Shown here: positions 12,058 through 24,076 of the stretch, in pieces
How positions within the stretch are numbered: position 1 is the stretch's first letter
How the letters are laid out: every line of letters starts with the position of its first letter
DNA from: Lithospermum erythrorhizon
Taxonomy: Eukaryota; Streptophyta; Magnoliopsida; Boraginales; Boraginaceae
Direction of reading: 5' to 3'
Assembly: GCA_019722365.1 (NCBI GenBank)
Contig: JADFUC010002027.1
Coordinates: forward strand, 124,001-188,000
DNA: 64,000 nucleotides
Notes under the pieces: generated by a model
The model's database searches: none
Seen by the model: only the letters and a program-made list of their open reading frames with translations
What the model was told of the DNA's origin: nothing
Program-made: the position numbers and the translations under genes

Positions 12058-14994
12058 CTAGCCAGACCATTTCTGAGCTGTGGAGTTTGGGGGTTCAATT
12101 CCCAGTTTCTCATAGTATTCTTGCTCTGCAGTTAACATCCTATCTTGAAACATTTCCCACTCTTTTGTACATCTGTTCCTTACCTGAAAATGGAACACAT
12201 AAGAAAATATGAGATTCTAACAGAATATTTCCCAGTCTTGTACTCTGTATTGTCTCGTTGTCCACCTAAACCGGAAGCTGCTATAGAAGATATAATTGGG
12301 TCTAGAGTCTGGACGAGCAAATCGGTGTTCTACTATGACTCACAAGTTCCATGCATGTTGGATGCAGTACTCAAATTTTACAAAAACAAATGGAAATTCT
12401 AATGAATGGTGTGATTCATACCCCTTCCCATGGCGCCTTTCCATCATTTGACTCCCCCTGTACAAACAAATAAATACATTCAATTATAACTATTATTGAT
12501 TTTAAAGATGGCCTGGTATTGATTTTTCATCTGCTCATTACAGAACATGAGCACATTTTCTGTTTTAAAAGGGTGAAAAGAGCCATAAATTAATAGGATG
12601 TTCACCTGATTCCCCAGAGAAGGGAAAGATTGATGTACAATCCACTGGGAATCGACAACTCCTATTTTCTCGTGAGCAGGTTGCATAGCAAGAATTAAAT
12701 CGAGGATAAGGTTGATGGTCATGTGAAATACTGATCGAATAGATCACTATATTGTATAGAAATGAAGAGAATTAAGAACCTACTTCCACACATCTTCTAA
12801 GAGCAAAATCGAGACCCCACCCATGGATAAGGTCATTCTGCAATAAAAAAGGCAGATTCTATCAAGAGGCCTTATACAAACAATAAGGTTTAGGAACATG
12901 AGAAGCAACACCACTGGTACGAAATACAAAAAGATAGAAATAGATACAGTGGCATAGTTTTGTGCAACCTGAATCATATGCCAAACACAACGCCATGCAT
13001 TTCGTGAGAAGACAGGTGCCATGATCTCAACAAATCTGTTCATTATCAATACGATACTTTAGGAACCTTAGTGCAGTGGATGTTTTGAGATTAATAATGA
13101 GAGGTCAAATGGAACTACATAAAAATTCGCAACATACGCTGCACAAGGTGGTAGATGAGGATCAGGACACCAACCCGGCCTTTCCTCTGTTCTGTATGTG
13201 AGATTGAAGATGCAATTAAAAGAGTTCTCATAACTCTTGTTCAATGCTTATTTATACTTGTGGACAATAGAATAGTCATGTAAAATAATCAATAAATGTC
13301 TATTTAGGTGAAAAAGGTATGCACTATAGTGAGGTGCTTTAATCGTTTGCTTACATCTTGTGATGAACTTCTTTTCCATCTTGCATTCTTGTCATCTCCC
13401 ATGTATAGCCACTACTAGGCGCCAGACCAGGCTGTGAAATTTCTAGACCATGTTTTCTGACTTGTTCAATGTATCTGCAGTTTCAAGTTTCATTAAATTT
13501 GTTTTGCTCAACTAGCTAGAAGTAATGAATGCACTGAATTTAGCACACACTTCTCGAAGTAAAAGTTGTCCACTCCTAAGTCCTCATCCCAGATAAATAT
13601 ATAGTCATAAGGGGCAACAATATCAGGATGCAGAAAACGCTTCGCGTACCACCTACAGATAATAATAAAAAAAAAATTCAATTATTACATAGGTAGATAT
13701 GTTAAGAAATCAATTGTATAAAGACTAAACAACATTTACCATTTCGTTTGCTTATGAATGCTAACATGGATGGCTCTTTTCGACCACTCAAACTCGTCCC
13801 ATTCACTTATCCGACCATCATAGTGGAATAGTAGAATGGAAAAGTTTTCTGACATCTGAATATATTCAATGAAATAATCAATTATAAGAAAGAATGGTTG
13901 TATATAATTAAATATAAGAGTAAGAGAGGTTGAACCTTTTTTACTGCTGCATCAATATTATCTTTCTGATCATAGCCAACAGTAAAAGTTACAAGGTACC
14001 TTGGCTTGATAATAAGATCCTGCAAGTGTTAAAAGACTTGATTAAGCTTGCACGCAAGTAGGAATATTAATTTCACCCTCATTGAAACATTTGTTGAAGA
14101 TTATCTTAGCAGCAGTTCCAGTTAAAGATGCCTATCAAAATCAAGAAAGAAACCTCATTGGGATTTCCCCACATTCTTCGGAGGTATAGATCAGACTCAG
14201 GGGTAACAATACCGGGGGGTAACATCTTGGTTCCTCGAGGATTCTTTGGAACAAATATCTGCAAGAAAGAAATGTATTCAATATTATTGAACTACAAGAT
14301 AACATATAATGAATGATGATGTGAATACTTATAGGTATTGCATTTGTAAACATCGACATACACAAGTATTATATGAAATTGCGTTGCTAATACTACATCG
14401 AAAAGTTATATTTAATACAACTTCAATGACACATTGTCTGAATGTAAACACATATCAACACCAGATTGATCATACCTTTGTGTCATTGAACTTTGATAAA
14501 TATCCGTTACCCTTACGAGAAGACCAGACATTTAACAATGCTTGTGTTGAAATGTCAGAGTATTTATCATCGAAATAAGTCAGGTGAATTGGAGGGAAAA
14601 TGTTTGATGGAAGATTGACCTAGTAGAAACCAAGCTTAGATTCAGATAGACAAGTATCGATCGAATAACAACAAGGTAACAAACAAGTTTAATTACACAA
14701 CCAAGCTTGCTTGCCTTTGAGAATTTAATTGTTGGAAATGATGCACCTAAAAAGAAGCCAAAAACTACTCCTATGAAAGTTGTTACCATGAACCTCATTT
14801 TTTCATTTGGTGTTCTTGAATTGGTTCTGCAACCAAAAAGAGCTGCCATAAGTAGTTGACATATCTCAATATTATTCAAGAAATGATATATTTGGCCATG
14901 CACTCATTACATAATACGGAGTATTTGATATTTCTCAAGAAGATTTAAAATGTTTAAATTTACAAGTTATATACCTGCGAAATGTTGGCCCCAT
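12058..14994 (-). CDS. DUF707 family protein, 14 coding exons
   Basis: Reconstructed from splice sites on the minus strand: 14975-14994, 14715-14826, 14476-14619, 14154-14258, 13936-14019, 13740-13855, 13551-13652, 13355-13474, 13138-13191, 12969-13035, 12784-12837, 12606-12680, 12422-12457, 12058-12183. The sum is 1215 bases, 404 codons plus stop, with every junction in phase. The protein starts MGPTFRRTNSRTPNEK, has one hydrophobic segment (residues about 21-37, TTFIGVVFGFFLGASF), and then the DUF707 domain with YLRRMWGNPNE, FTVGYDQK, LLFHYDG, KWWYAKRFLHPDI, an acidic IFIWDEDLG motif (residues 213-220), ISQPGL, PGWC.DPHLPPCA, WRCVWHMIQ, HGWGLDFALRRC and KEWEMFQ. The length is typical of the plant family. 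The single N-terminal segment suggests a type II membrane protein; the DxD-like motif hints at a glycosyltransferase-like role, but the function of DUF707 is not established. Intron 2 has a GC donor. The acceptor before exon 12 reads AA instead of AG. Confidence 0.9.
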
Positions 14995-14999
14995 TCCAG

Positions 15000-15878
15000 T
15001 TCCCAATAATGGTTCCAGGATCACATTAAGGTACCTTCAAGAAAATAATTTTGTTTTTTGGGGGTGACAAACATTTGAACTCTATACTTAAATTTATTTT
15101 TCAAGGTGTAAGGGACTTTCGCCCTTCACTCCCTCCGTAGTTTCAAGCTTATGATCTCGCACTTCTCGAGCTATGAAAAATACGGTTAATGATTTTCACG
15201 CTCCATTTCTCGCTTCATTCCTTTGTTATTTTTCCTCCACTCTTACACTAAAACAAAAGTGTATGCAATTCATTAAAGTGTAAAAATCATCGGCAAAAAA
15301 TAAATGTTCAAGATCATCGCAGACTGCTGAGTAACAGAAGATATATAATTCAAGAGAGAAACAATCGACCAAAAATTCTGCATTAAATTTAAAATATTTT
15401 TTGTTGATTATTACAGTGATCACATTCCAACAGAATAATTCCTAATCTGAGTTTGACTAACAAAATAAGGAAAAAATCTTCCAAACAGAAAATAAAAAGT
15501 TGCATATGCATGCTTATAGTACAGTAAATTATCGTAAAATGATTCATTTCATTGCAACTTATGAAACCATTACATCGTTATAAAAACTTCACCAACAAAG
15601 GTGATTTAAATAAAATAAATTTGTTTATGAATTTGGTATGATAAGAATGTATGCCAGGAAGCAGTGGGGGTCGAAGAAAAAAGGACACTAAATGTTAAAC
15701 AAGAAAAGCGGCTGCAATCTTTGAAGAAGTCAGTCTGAGATGGATCATTTGTTTCCAGTGCACTTCTCAATTTCTTTTTACGTCTAATCGTCACACCAAC
15801 GCCTTTAGAGGTCATTCCATGAGATACCCGGAAGAATTAATGGCTTAACGATACGTGCCCCTCAATTCCAGATTGCAT
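15000..15878. other. Upstream region of the DUF707 gene
   Basis: No coding exon found. It should contain the 5' UTR and promoter of the minus-strand DUF707 gene. A CTCCCTCCGTAG stretch at about 15129 resembles a Stowaway-type MITE terminus, but no partner end is clear. The region stops at a gypsy insertion whose 5-bp duplication begins at 15879. Confidence 0.4.
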
Positions 15879-15883
15879 CTTTA
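15879..15883. repeat. Target-site duplication CTTTA (left)
   Basis: Matches 47358-47362. Five bases is the usual duplication length for LTR retrotransposons. Confidence 0.8.
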
Positions 15884-16400
15884 TCGATAAAACGCGAATC
15901 GAATAATATTAGGATCACAAATCTCAATACAACAGTGACTCTTTATTACACGAAGTCTTGTTATAACTGTGCCTCACCATCTTAACCTAAAAGGGAAACA
16001 AGGTTTTCTTTTGGGCAAAGCCTCAAAAATTGCCCCCTTCGATCTGCGAAGGTGTTTGGAGCGGTGAGCCTCGGTCCAAGGAATCGGTCTCATCCCGCCT
16101 GCAGAAGACCCGAAGCTATCACAAACACTACTTTTACCCATCAAGTTAGTATTTGTATTTAAATGCCATGGCGATTTATAAAGTTGAAATACAAAGAGAA
16201 TCATGGTACCATCTTTCTCCTCGACGCGACACTTCCGTGGATCACTTCTAAATCAATGCCTCATCCACTGGCAGAACCCGAACGCCCAGCCACAACCTCA
16301 AAATCTATATATATCATAGCCCCTCCAATTAGAGGATTACGTGCACTGGAATGTCTGAGAAGTCATTCCGGATGAAAATCAAGCTATTGATAAGAATCCA
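15884..16400 (-). repeat. Gypsy 3' LTR (left copy)
   Basis: Aligns to the two-part right LTR: 'ggatcacaaatctc' and 'gactctttatta' match 24110-24150, and 'catcaagttagtatttgta' and 'aatcatggtaccat' match 47067-47160. Ends ATCCA against TATCA in the right copy. The first two bases are TC where the right copy has TG. Confidence 0.8.
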
Positions 16401-17455
16401 CCTTCAAACAGACATCACGAAACACCGCTATTTTAAGAAAAACCGCGATTCGACAAAAAGACGCTCTGCATAAAAAAAACCGCCCATTGACCCTCGCTTT
16501 TGTCTACCAACCTGATTCCTTCCGCTACTCTTGGAACACCTAAGCCTCTCTCTTTACACGTGTTCATACCTCGATAAGAGACCAAATTACAAGCTCCATA
16601 AAGGTATTTTATTTGGTTTAATGTGTACTTTATTTTCATTTGTCCACAACCTTCCATCTTCCTCTCTTTCTTCCAAGTTAGTGTCTTTGAACCTCTTCTG
16701 CCTTCACAACTTCCTTTCAAGTGGTTCAACTATCTGCCTTCAACTCTCTGCTTGCCAACCATATTCGTTTCTCAATTCGGGTTTCCATTCCATCATGACC
16801 CTTTTTCCCTTTTAAAACATTCGCAAACTCTTCAGGTATGTATCTTTTTCATTCTTCTGGGCTTTTCAAAGTAAATTTTAGTAGAAGTTTCTGAAGTATT
16901 TCCCTGAAAATGCTTCCTCGGCTGGTCGGGTTTCAGAACCTTTTATGAATTTCTCCTTGAATTTGATGTGATCGTGGATGCCGACCGTGGTTTATGTGAT
17001 GCTTCTTTGGCCTGCTTCAGATTTGGCACGCTTAACCCTTGTGATTTGTTCCCGAGCGTTTTTACCGCTTTGGGTAGCTCCCCGATTTCGGAGAGAAGGG
17101 GCTCTTATTTTAAAAGATTTTGAACGCTCTCGAAGTCCTTTATTTTCCCCCAACTATCCTCCTATTTTGGCCTTTGATTCTCAAAATTTCATGTTTCTGT
17201 TTAAATCTTCAAATCTTTGATTACGTATACAAGTCTCAAGGCGGTTCTCACTCAAGAAGTCCCTCCTACTCCTATCACTATGACTCCTCCACATCCGCCT
17301 CAAGCAGAATCGATTCCTCCAAGACCGGCCACGGCACGGATTCTCGTAAAACCCTCGTGGTGATTCGATCCATTATATACTCTGTAGTGGCTAATTATCT
17401 TACGTGGGTATTTGATCTTTTCCCGAGACCACCATCCTTTTGCTAATATGGAAAT
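16401..17455. other. Gypsy 3' spacer
   Basis: Non-coding spacer between the 3' LTR and the antisense coding fragments. A long pyrimidine-rich stretch at about 16646-16678 and a donor-like CAG/GTATGT at about 16835 on the plus strand suggest a plus-strand transcript leader, but this is inference. Confidence 0.3.
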
Positions 17456-19646
17456 TCCTCGATTGCCTCAGCCGCCATGAAGTCGGTTCAATGATGCTGA
17501 TGTAGAGGAGAACCCGTACGACTCAGATGTTATTTCCGTTGAGAGCCTTATCAACTCGCCTCCATCTCTTCCAACAACGGAGTCCCCATATGGGCTGCCA
17601 ACTTCCCCACCTCAAACCGGGCCGGAAGTTCTCAAGCCGCGGCATACTGATAAATTAGCGACCCTCCCACTACTATAAGAGATTCTCTACCAAGAGCCTG
17701 ATCTAGGATCTTGTCAAACTTTAGCGTATTTCTCCATACCATCTCTTAGATGCGCCTTCCTTAGTATGTGTTTCAACCGCTGAGCCGACCCATCTCAAAG
17801 TGAAGGCGCTTTAGCCCCGGGGCATGAATCAGATATATAGTAGCCCTGGCCTGGCGAGGTCCGTCTCCCCTATCTCCTTTTATAAATGATTTGTTAATAG
17901 CCGCGAATCGTGCCTCAGATGATCCGCCTCTCTATCAAGGCTTGACTATTATTATTTTTATAGTAGCTTGTAGAATGGCTGAGATAAATCCATTCTCTTT
18001 TAACATGCACACACACATCCCATTCTAAAGTTCTCACCTCCTTTCCAATCTTGTAAAATTTTGCCGACCAGCCGCATGTAAGCCGCCGAGAGCAGTGCGT
18101 AGCACACAAAATCTTCTTTGAAGGTTGGTATGGAGTGATGCAATTCCTAAGAGGTGGACCTCCTTCCCAAGTTTAAGAAAAACCGCTCGATCACGCCCAA
18201 CAAGCCGACTTTTGTGAATCCTTACCACTATAAAAGTATTTTGTGAAGAGGAGTGTTAATCCAAAGTCTAACTGCCTAAGGAGTTTGACCCAACAAGGAC
18301 GCTCTTGTTACTGGGTATAGCCTCTTATATTTTCATTTGTCATAGCTTTTTCTCTTTTCCTAACCTAACTCTTAATTTTTCACATATGAGGTATTAACTG
18401 CGATCGCTAAAAGCATGGAGCCTAATCGAGTCCCCTTTTCCATGATGATCAAGTAATCGGCTCTGCTGGCGAATTAGAGCGGTTAAGAAATCCTCCAAGC
18501 GAACCTGTGTTTCTTGGCTTGGGAGCGTTGCCCAACCGGCGGCCGCCGACCTCTGGTGGACAAAAAAAGGCCTCTGCCTCCTGGCTGAGACATGCCCAAG
18601 TTATCTGCTATGAAGAGGCAAAGTCCATTAAGCTCATAAGCATCCGAAATTTCGATTTAATCAGCACTCCTTTCTACCTTCCCGATGCAGATGCCCGGCT
18701 GCAGACTCATAGCCGTTATCCTTCCACACGATTCGCTCATGTGAGGAGGGATCCTGCATTTTGCCCCTAAAGCCACATGTATTCGCACCACCGGACTGGG
18801 CCTTTACACCTCTCTCCTCTCGGCGGTTTCCGTGACACGAGGATTCTAACTGGGTAAGAAATCGATGCTCTCGCACCTCACGCCCCCCGCATCGAGCGGA
18901 TCGGGAAGATTGCGGGATCAATCAAGGATCCTTGAGGTTCAAGGAAGCTCCTCGACGGATTAAAGTACCCTTCTTCCCTTCTTTCTTTCTTTCACCTTGG
19001 GTATATATTTATCTCCAATACTTGTCTTCATAGGCCATCAATACAAGCTATGAAATAACTCATGAAAGCATCTTTTGGACGAAGTAAGCGCTGGTGGGGC
19101 CCGTGGAGAAAGAGAGGGCCTTATAACCCAGTCAAAGAGCCTAAAAGTGAGAACGAAAGTGCCCAAGGTCGCTTCCATTATGCGCTTATCAAGGAGAAAT
19201 ACAGCAAGTCGACCCTCTCAAGCCTCGTCGAAATCAAGAAACACGATGCCTTTTAAGCCTGCCACCAAAGCTAGGCGAGCACTTTGACATCTTCTAGAAG
19301 TTGGGAAATGACTCGCCGTCCACAATCACACAACGGCGTGGGCGAAATTGAACAGTGACTAACGCTGTCAAGAAAGTTTTCCTCAATGTGGTCTAAGAGT
19401 ACCTATAGACAGTACCCCGAGGAGTTTCACTTGGAAGCTGGGAAAGAAGCGGCTTACTGCCTTTGTCGCTTTACCAAGATATATAGGGATGTCAACTCTT
19501 CTATCAGAATAATTACCAAGACTTCATCCAGAGTACCCCTCGAAGAACGGCTCAAGCCCTTTGGATATTTCCACCCACTTACTCCCATAGCGGAAGAAGA
19601 AGAAGGAAATGATCCCTCTACAACCGCCAATACCCCTGCCTCTTGA
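17456..19646 (+). pseudogene. Antisense ORF fragments of the Tat element
   Basis: Plus-strand coding-like fragments lie opposite to pol, between integrase and the 3' LTR. At 17456-17680 there is an acidic, proline-rich stretch (ADVEENPYDSDVISVESLIN) with only one stop near its start. At 18507-18770 come blocks such as STPFYLPDADARLQ. At 19386-19646 a clean run includes EEFHLEAGKEAAYCLCRFTK and ends ANTPAS before a stop. Antisense ORFs at this location are known in Tat elements such as Grande and Retand, and some carry a plant mobile domain; I cannot confirm that domain here. Frame changes between blocks mean it is not intact. Confidence 0.4.
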
Positions 19647-20328
19647 TCGTTTCTTCTCCAAGTGACCTTTTGTCTTTGTATTTATTATTACGGCTTTTAA
19701 GAAAGTATGTTATGTCTCATTATCGCCTTTTGAGCACGTATTTGTAATACAAACGTTATTCTGTCTAGTTATCTTCGCCTTTAATTTTTCCATAAAAATT
19801 TATTTATATATTTTCAGTTTTTATAATTACTTTGTTTAATGCTATGGCTTATTGGCCTAGAACCTACTTTGCCCCTGTGGTCAACTCCGCCGCTAAGTCA
19901 AGCAGGTCGGGTAACATCTTTAGCGAGGCATCGCTGGTTTTATGCTAAACCATCGATTATTTACATATCTATAATTTAGAGGCATGCCAGGTTTGTGGGA
20001 CAGATTTTCCATCTAAGCCTCCTTTTGTACGCAGCCAGCCCACCACCCACTTCACGTGTACGGTCCTTTCTATTTCGGGGCTCAGCTTTGTCTGCAGGTT
20101 GGCTCGACGAAAGCACAATGTTGGAATACTAAGTCCCCGGAGTGGAATTGACGGTTTTTAACCCTTCGGTTATAAGCTCGATCCATAAGTTGCTTGTACT
20201 TGAGGATCTTGTACAGAGCCTCATCTATTAATTCATCAAGCAAGCTGGTGATACTTCCCTCAAAGGCCGGTCATTCTTCTCTTCATCAAACCCCATTTGC
20301 CTGTATGTGGGTAGCCTTACTTCAGAAG

Positions 20329-21377
20329 TTAAACCACTTCTGATCCATAGACTAGATTGAATGGAGTCTCAATTGCTTGATTTGCAGAGCGGAATGACCA
20401 TAGTACCGCTGAAAAGTTCTTTATCCAACTTTCTCCCCACCTTTCCACTACGAGTCTGCTTTTTTCTTTATTCATCAGCATGACGCGCTTCATGACTTCC
20501 ACTCCATTCATTCGACAGATAATACATTGGAGTGAACCGATGCTCAATCCCAAACTTTCACAAATTGCCAAGAATTGCCCCTCAAATCGGGGCCATTGCT
20601 GGGAGACTAGTATTTTGGGAACTCAAACCGCTGAAAGTATGCTTTTCCATACAGCTGAACGACATTCTCGCTTAGTCTTCGGCGTGGCTCCTCTACCCCA
20701 TTTCTAAAAATAATTGGTCGCTACAATAATTCAGCCTTGCTTTTAGTCTTCTTAAGGGGTTCCACCTCTACCCATTTTCTAAAATAATTGGCCGCTACAA
20801 TAGCGAATTCGGCTCCCCTTTTGCTTTGATATCCTTTCCCCACCAAATCACTCCTCCACATTTTGGCAGAATAAGACGACTCTTTATCACCTATTTTCTC
20901 TGATATTTCTAAGGTAGGTAACTCCAGTAATTCTATCCGCTGACAAGCATCACACTTCTTCACATAAACGGTAAGTTGCAACTTTCACTAGTATCGCCAA
21001 TAATACCCTCAGGATCTTAATCAAGCGATCGCCCCTATGCGATTCAACCATCCATCATGTACTTCCGCTAACACTTTGGGCACATCTTCCGTTGCTACAC
21101 AGGTCAACAGAGGGCCATCCCAAGACTTTCTGTAAAACTCTCCTTGGTATATATGATATTTGAAGCATCGGTTTTGTATCTTCTTAGCTTCAAGGTTACC
21201 ACTGGGAAGTTTGCCATTCGCCAGGTATTCAATTATAGGCGCTCTGCAATCCATTGTGTTTGAACCAGTTATATGCTTCACAATCTCCCTCCTTTGTTGG
21301 ATCACGTACTTCACGATACCCCCTTTGGTAACTCTCAGCAAATAGGGCCGTGGGTAAGTCCATTCACCAGTATTCAT
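20329..21377 (-). pseudogene. Gypsy integrase
   Basis: Minus-strand blocks in order. 21021-21377 holds the zinc-binding approach with YLANGKLPSGNLEAKKIQNR, FYRKSWDGPLLTCV and a downstream EVHDG. 20721-20981 has KKCDACQRIE (the CC half of the zinc finger), WRSDLVGKGYQSKRGAEFAI and NYFRKWVEVEPLKK (core; family DYFTKWVEAEPL, so D is N here). 20329-20571 has WIKNFSAVLWSFRSANQAIE and TPFNLVYGSE, the conserved end of the core. Order and motifs are those of plant Tat/Athila integrases. Frameshifts separate the blocks. Confidence 0.85.
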
Positions 21378-21531
21378 TCCTCACTGTACGCTGACATCAA
21401 CACGATCCGGCCAAACCACGAGGCTTTCCAACACTCCTCGTATGTATCTCATTAGAGCTTTATTTTTACCCCACAACATCCTTGGATCTCGTCTATTACC
21501 AATTAAGAATCTCTAACAACAAGAAGACTTT

Positions 21532-21798
21532 CTACCCCTGGATGCTGAATTTACCCCAATCCATTATCATCAAGTTTTCATATTCGCCTTCATTGGGTTG
21601 CAAGAAGAAAGTCGAATCAAGCAAGGCATACCTATGGTTCTCTCGGGGGCCCCATGAATACTTCCTACCCCCGCCTCCCTTGTCATTGGCAGTTGCCCAT
21701 CCACACATACAATGCCCAATTGGGCTCGAAAGACTTAGGTCGCCGCCCCTGGCCCCTTGTAATGACAGGGCGTGTCGGCAAAAACAAGATTCGGACAT
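21532..21798 (-). pseudogene. Gypsy RNase H fragment
   Basis: Contains FLQPNEGEYENLMIMDWGKF, corresponding to the family motif in which N.EAEYEAL.AGL carries a catalytic glutamate. It lies between RT and integrase as expected. The rest of the domain (21800-22390) is too eroded to read. Confidence 0.55.
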
Positions 21799-22394
21799 AA
21801 AAATCGCTAATGCTTTACTAATTCACTTAATTTATCGCCTAAGTGGTTAACCACCTGGACCGGATAACACCCGCTTTAAAGGTCGGGACGGTTTCTACTT
21901 GACTGACGCGATTCAAAATATGTCTACCAAAGTAAAGGCGGCTTTATCTATTATGGGATACCTTTCTTCCGCTTCTCTCAAGACATGGCTAACATAGTAT
22001 ACTCTCGCTTTTTAAAATTCCCCTTCCACTTCTAAGAACATTGTTTATCAAGCATCATGATGGCTGATATATTTCCAAATCGCTTCCTCCGAAGCTGTGT
22101 CGCGAAGTAATTCAGCATTAGAAATATTTTTTACCTCATACACTCCCACCAAATTCTTCATCCTAGCCAAACTTTTGACATACTGCATTCTTAAAAATGG
22201 GAGATTCCTTCACCGCACTGATATGGTCAGACGCAAAGGACACCCCGTCAATTTTTGAACCTCCCTGTAACGAAGTGGTGTGCTTCAAACCCCTCCAATA
22301 GCTCTTGCTCTTGTGCTAGATTGGGCTCCCACCCCAGCGCCAATCATGCACCTTGTAGCCTCGACACTATTCCAATTGAGCACTTCTCGGCGTT

Positions 22395-23420
22395 TCACCT
22401 ATAATCGGGCTTTCCCTTAGCCGACAAAGGCTTCCCGAGATTCGCTAGGTGATCCGCCTGTATTACTTTGACCAAGATGTCATCCATACCCTCCATACTG
22501 CGCCCAATTTGGGACGTAAATATGGAGTTCACTATTTGCTGGTAAATGGATCCTACGTTCTTTAATCCGAACGTCATTACCTTCCGACAATATAAACCCA
22601 TATTTATTGATACCAGTTTTCTCCCTCATCTCTTAGGCCAGAAATTGATGATATTTCAGGAAAATCCATAATATCAAAGACCTCATGCCCCTCAAGGCCT
22701 CATCCACCAAAGACCCTGGGCAAGTGCAACGGGTAAAAGTCCCAAGATGCTTTGTTCAGATTAGTAAAATATGTGCACATCCGCCACTTATTATTAAGCT
22801 TCTTCACCAACACCACATTTCCTCGCAATCCACCTGTGAATTTCTCAACTCGCATGGGGTTGCTTGTTCTTTTAACAAGGCCCCGCACTTCTTCCTCTCT
22901 AATGGCTATAAAGAGTTTCATCATCGACCAACCTTTTCCTTTCGGGCTTGACGGGCGGTAAGCGTAGGTCAATATACCAAGCGATCGCAACCGCCGGGGT
23001 CTATACTGCATATCCTTTCGTGCCCCCAAGAAAATACATCTTCAAACTCTTTATCGTGGCTATTAACCGCTACTAGTGATTTTCTCCCTAACTTTGTACC
23101 AACTCTAAATTTTTTTTTCCCTACGCCTCCTTCGCTTACCTGACATTAGAACTCCCATGAATGGCTCTCTTTCAGCTTCACATTCTTTCACCTAATTGTC
23201 CTCACCGCCACTCTTTAATGTGTTTATTATTCCATATGATTTTTCCTCGCCTCCGCTTTCCTTTCCCTTTCGTTGCCTCTTTATTCAATGGGCGTACGTA
23301 TGTCTAATAGCACCTCAAGCTTCTTTGATCGCCACACACCTCCCATATGCCCCCTAGAGTAGGGAACTTCATCTTGAGGTGAACAGTGACACTATTGCCC
23401 TTAACGCGGTTAGTATGGGT
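22395..23420 (-). pseudogene. Gypsy reverse transcriptase with protease-RT linker
   Basis: From about 23420 to 23290 the minus strand reads HLKMKFPT and WEVCGDQRSLRCY, matching the linker upstream of RT in Tat elements (LKFPT...EV.GDQ..AR.CY). 22700-23029 has VVLVKKLNNKWRMCTYFTNL (family W..CIDFTDLNKA). 22395-22601 has YCRKVMTFGLKNVGSIYQQI and then MEGMDDILVKV, in which the catalytic Y.DD motif appears as GMDD. The aspartates are kept, but the preceding aromatic is lost. Confidence 0.85.
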
Positions 23421-24070
23421 CAAATTCCTATCAGCCTATTGATATTAATCAAATGGGATTTAGCGGCAAAGTGCCACGTACTCAATCCAACGCCTATCCG
23501 CCAGTCGCTTGAGAAAAGGCTTCACGCAAATGCGTCCGATTTATTGGATGTGATTGTCATTTTGGCTAAAATCCTTGCGTATGCTTTATAGGGTCTCCCC
23601 GCCCCATTAAATCAGTAACTGGTGCAAGATTTAAAACCCCTTTGGCAAGCATTCTCAAATCCGAATCTATCGTTGAAATTAAGCATCTTTGCTTTTTACA
23701 CTCATTTTTGTGAATGGAGGCTGGCATAAATGTTTTCATCATTTCTTAGATATCTCAATTCTGTTTAGTTTTGGGTGGAAGTGTCCAAGCCATTGAGTTG
23801 AGAAGGTATCATGAGTTCGGGCCAAGGCCTCATACTGTTGTGATTTCTCATGGGCTTCACTATCGCCCAAAGACGCAATTGCTGTCCCGTATGGTGTAAG
23901 AAGTGGATGATTGTATTGTTCTTTTTCCCGTCGCTTAATTGCTCATTAACTCCGCTTTTTGTATTTCCGCCTCGATATTCACTGATATGAAGTGGTGCAA
24001 AGGTCATCATGGTCAAGCTTGTGAATCGTGAAATGCTATATGCTCAGGTTATTCATATTTGTTTTTCTAA
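23421..24070 (-). other. Remainder between RT and primer-binding site; gag absent
   Basis: Only about 0.65 kb lies between the recognisable pol start and the primer-binding site. Gag plus protease need well over 1.5 kb, and no CCHC zinc knuckle or protease motif is seen. An internal deletion removed most of gag. Confidence 0.5.
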
Positions 24071-24076
24071 TCTGAT

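Noticed and set aside
12145..12402. Plus-strand ORF of 85 codons at the DUF707 3' end
   Set aside because: It overlaps the last DUF707 exon and the final intron in antisense, and has no recognisable domain.
14309..14578. Plus-strand ORF of 89 codons in the DUF707 locus
   Set aside because: Antisense to DUF707 exon 3 and its intron; the minus-strand exon is in phase with the family.
15120..15140. Stowaway MITE from the CTCCCTCCGT word, and ACGGAGTA words at about 14918 and 48572
   Set aside because: No paired terminal inverted repeat with TA duplication could be found around any of them.
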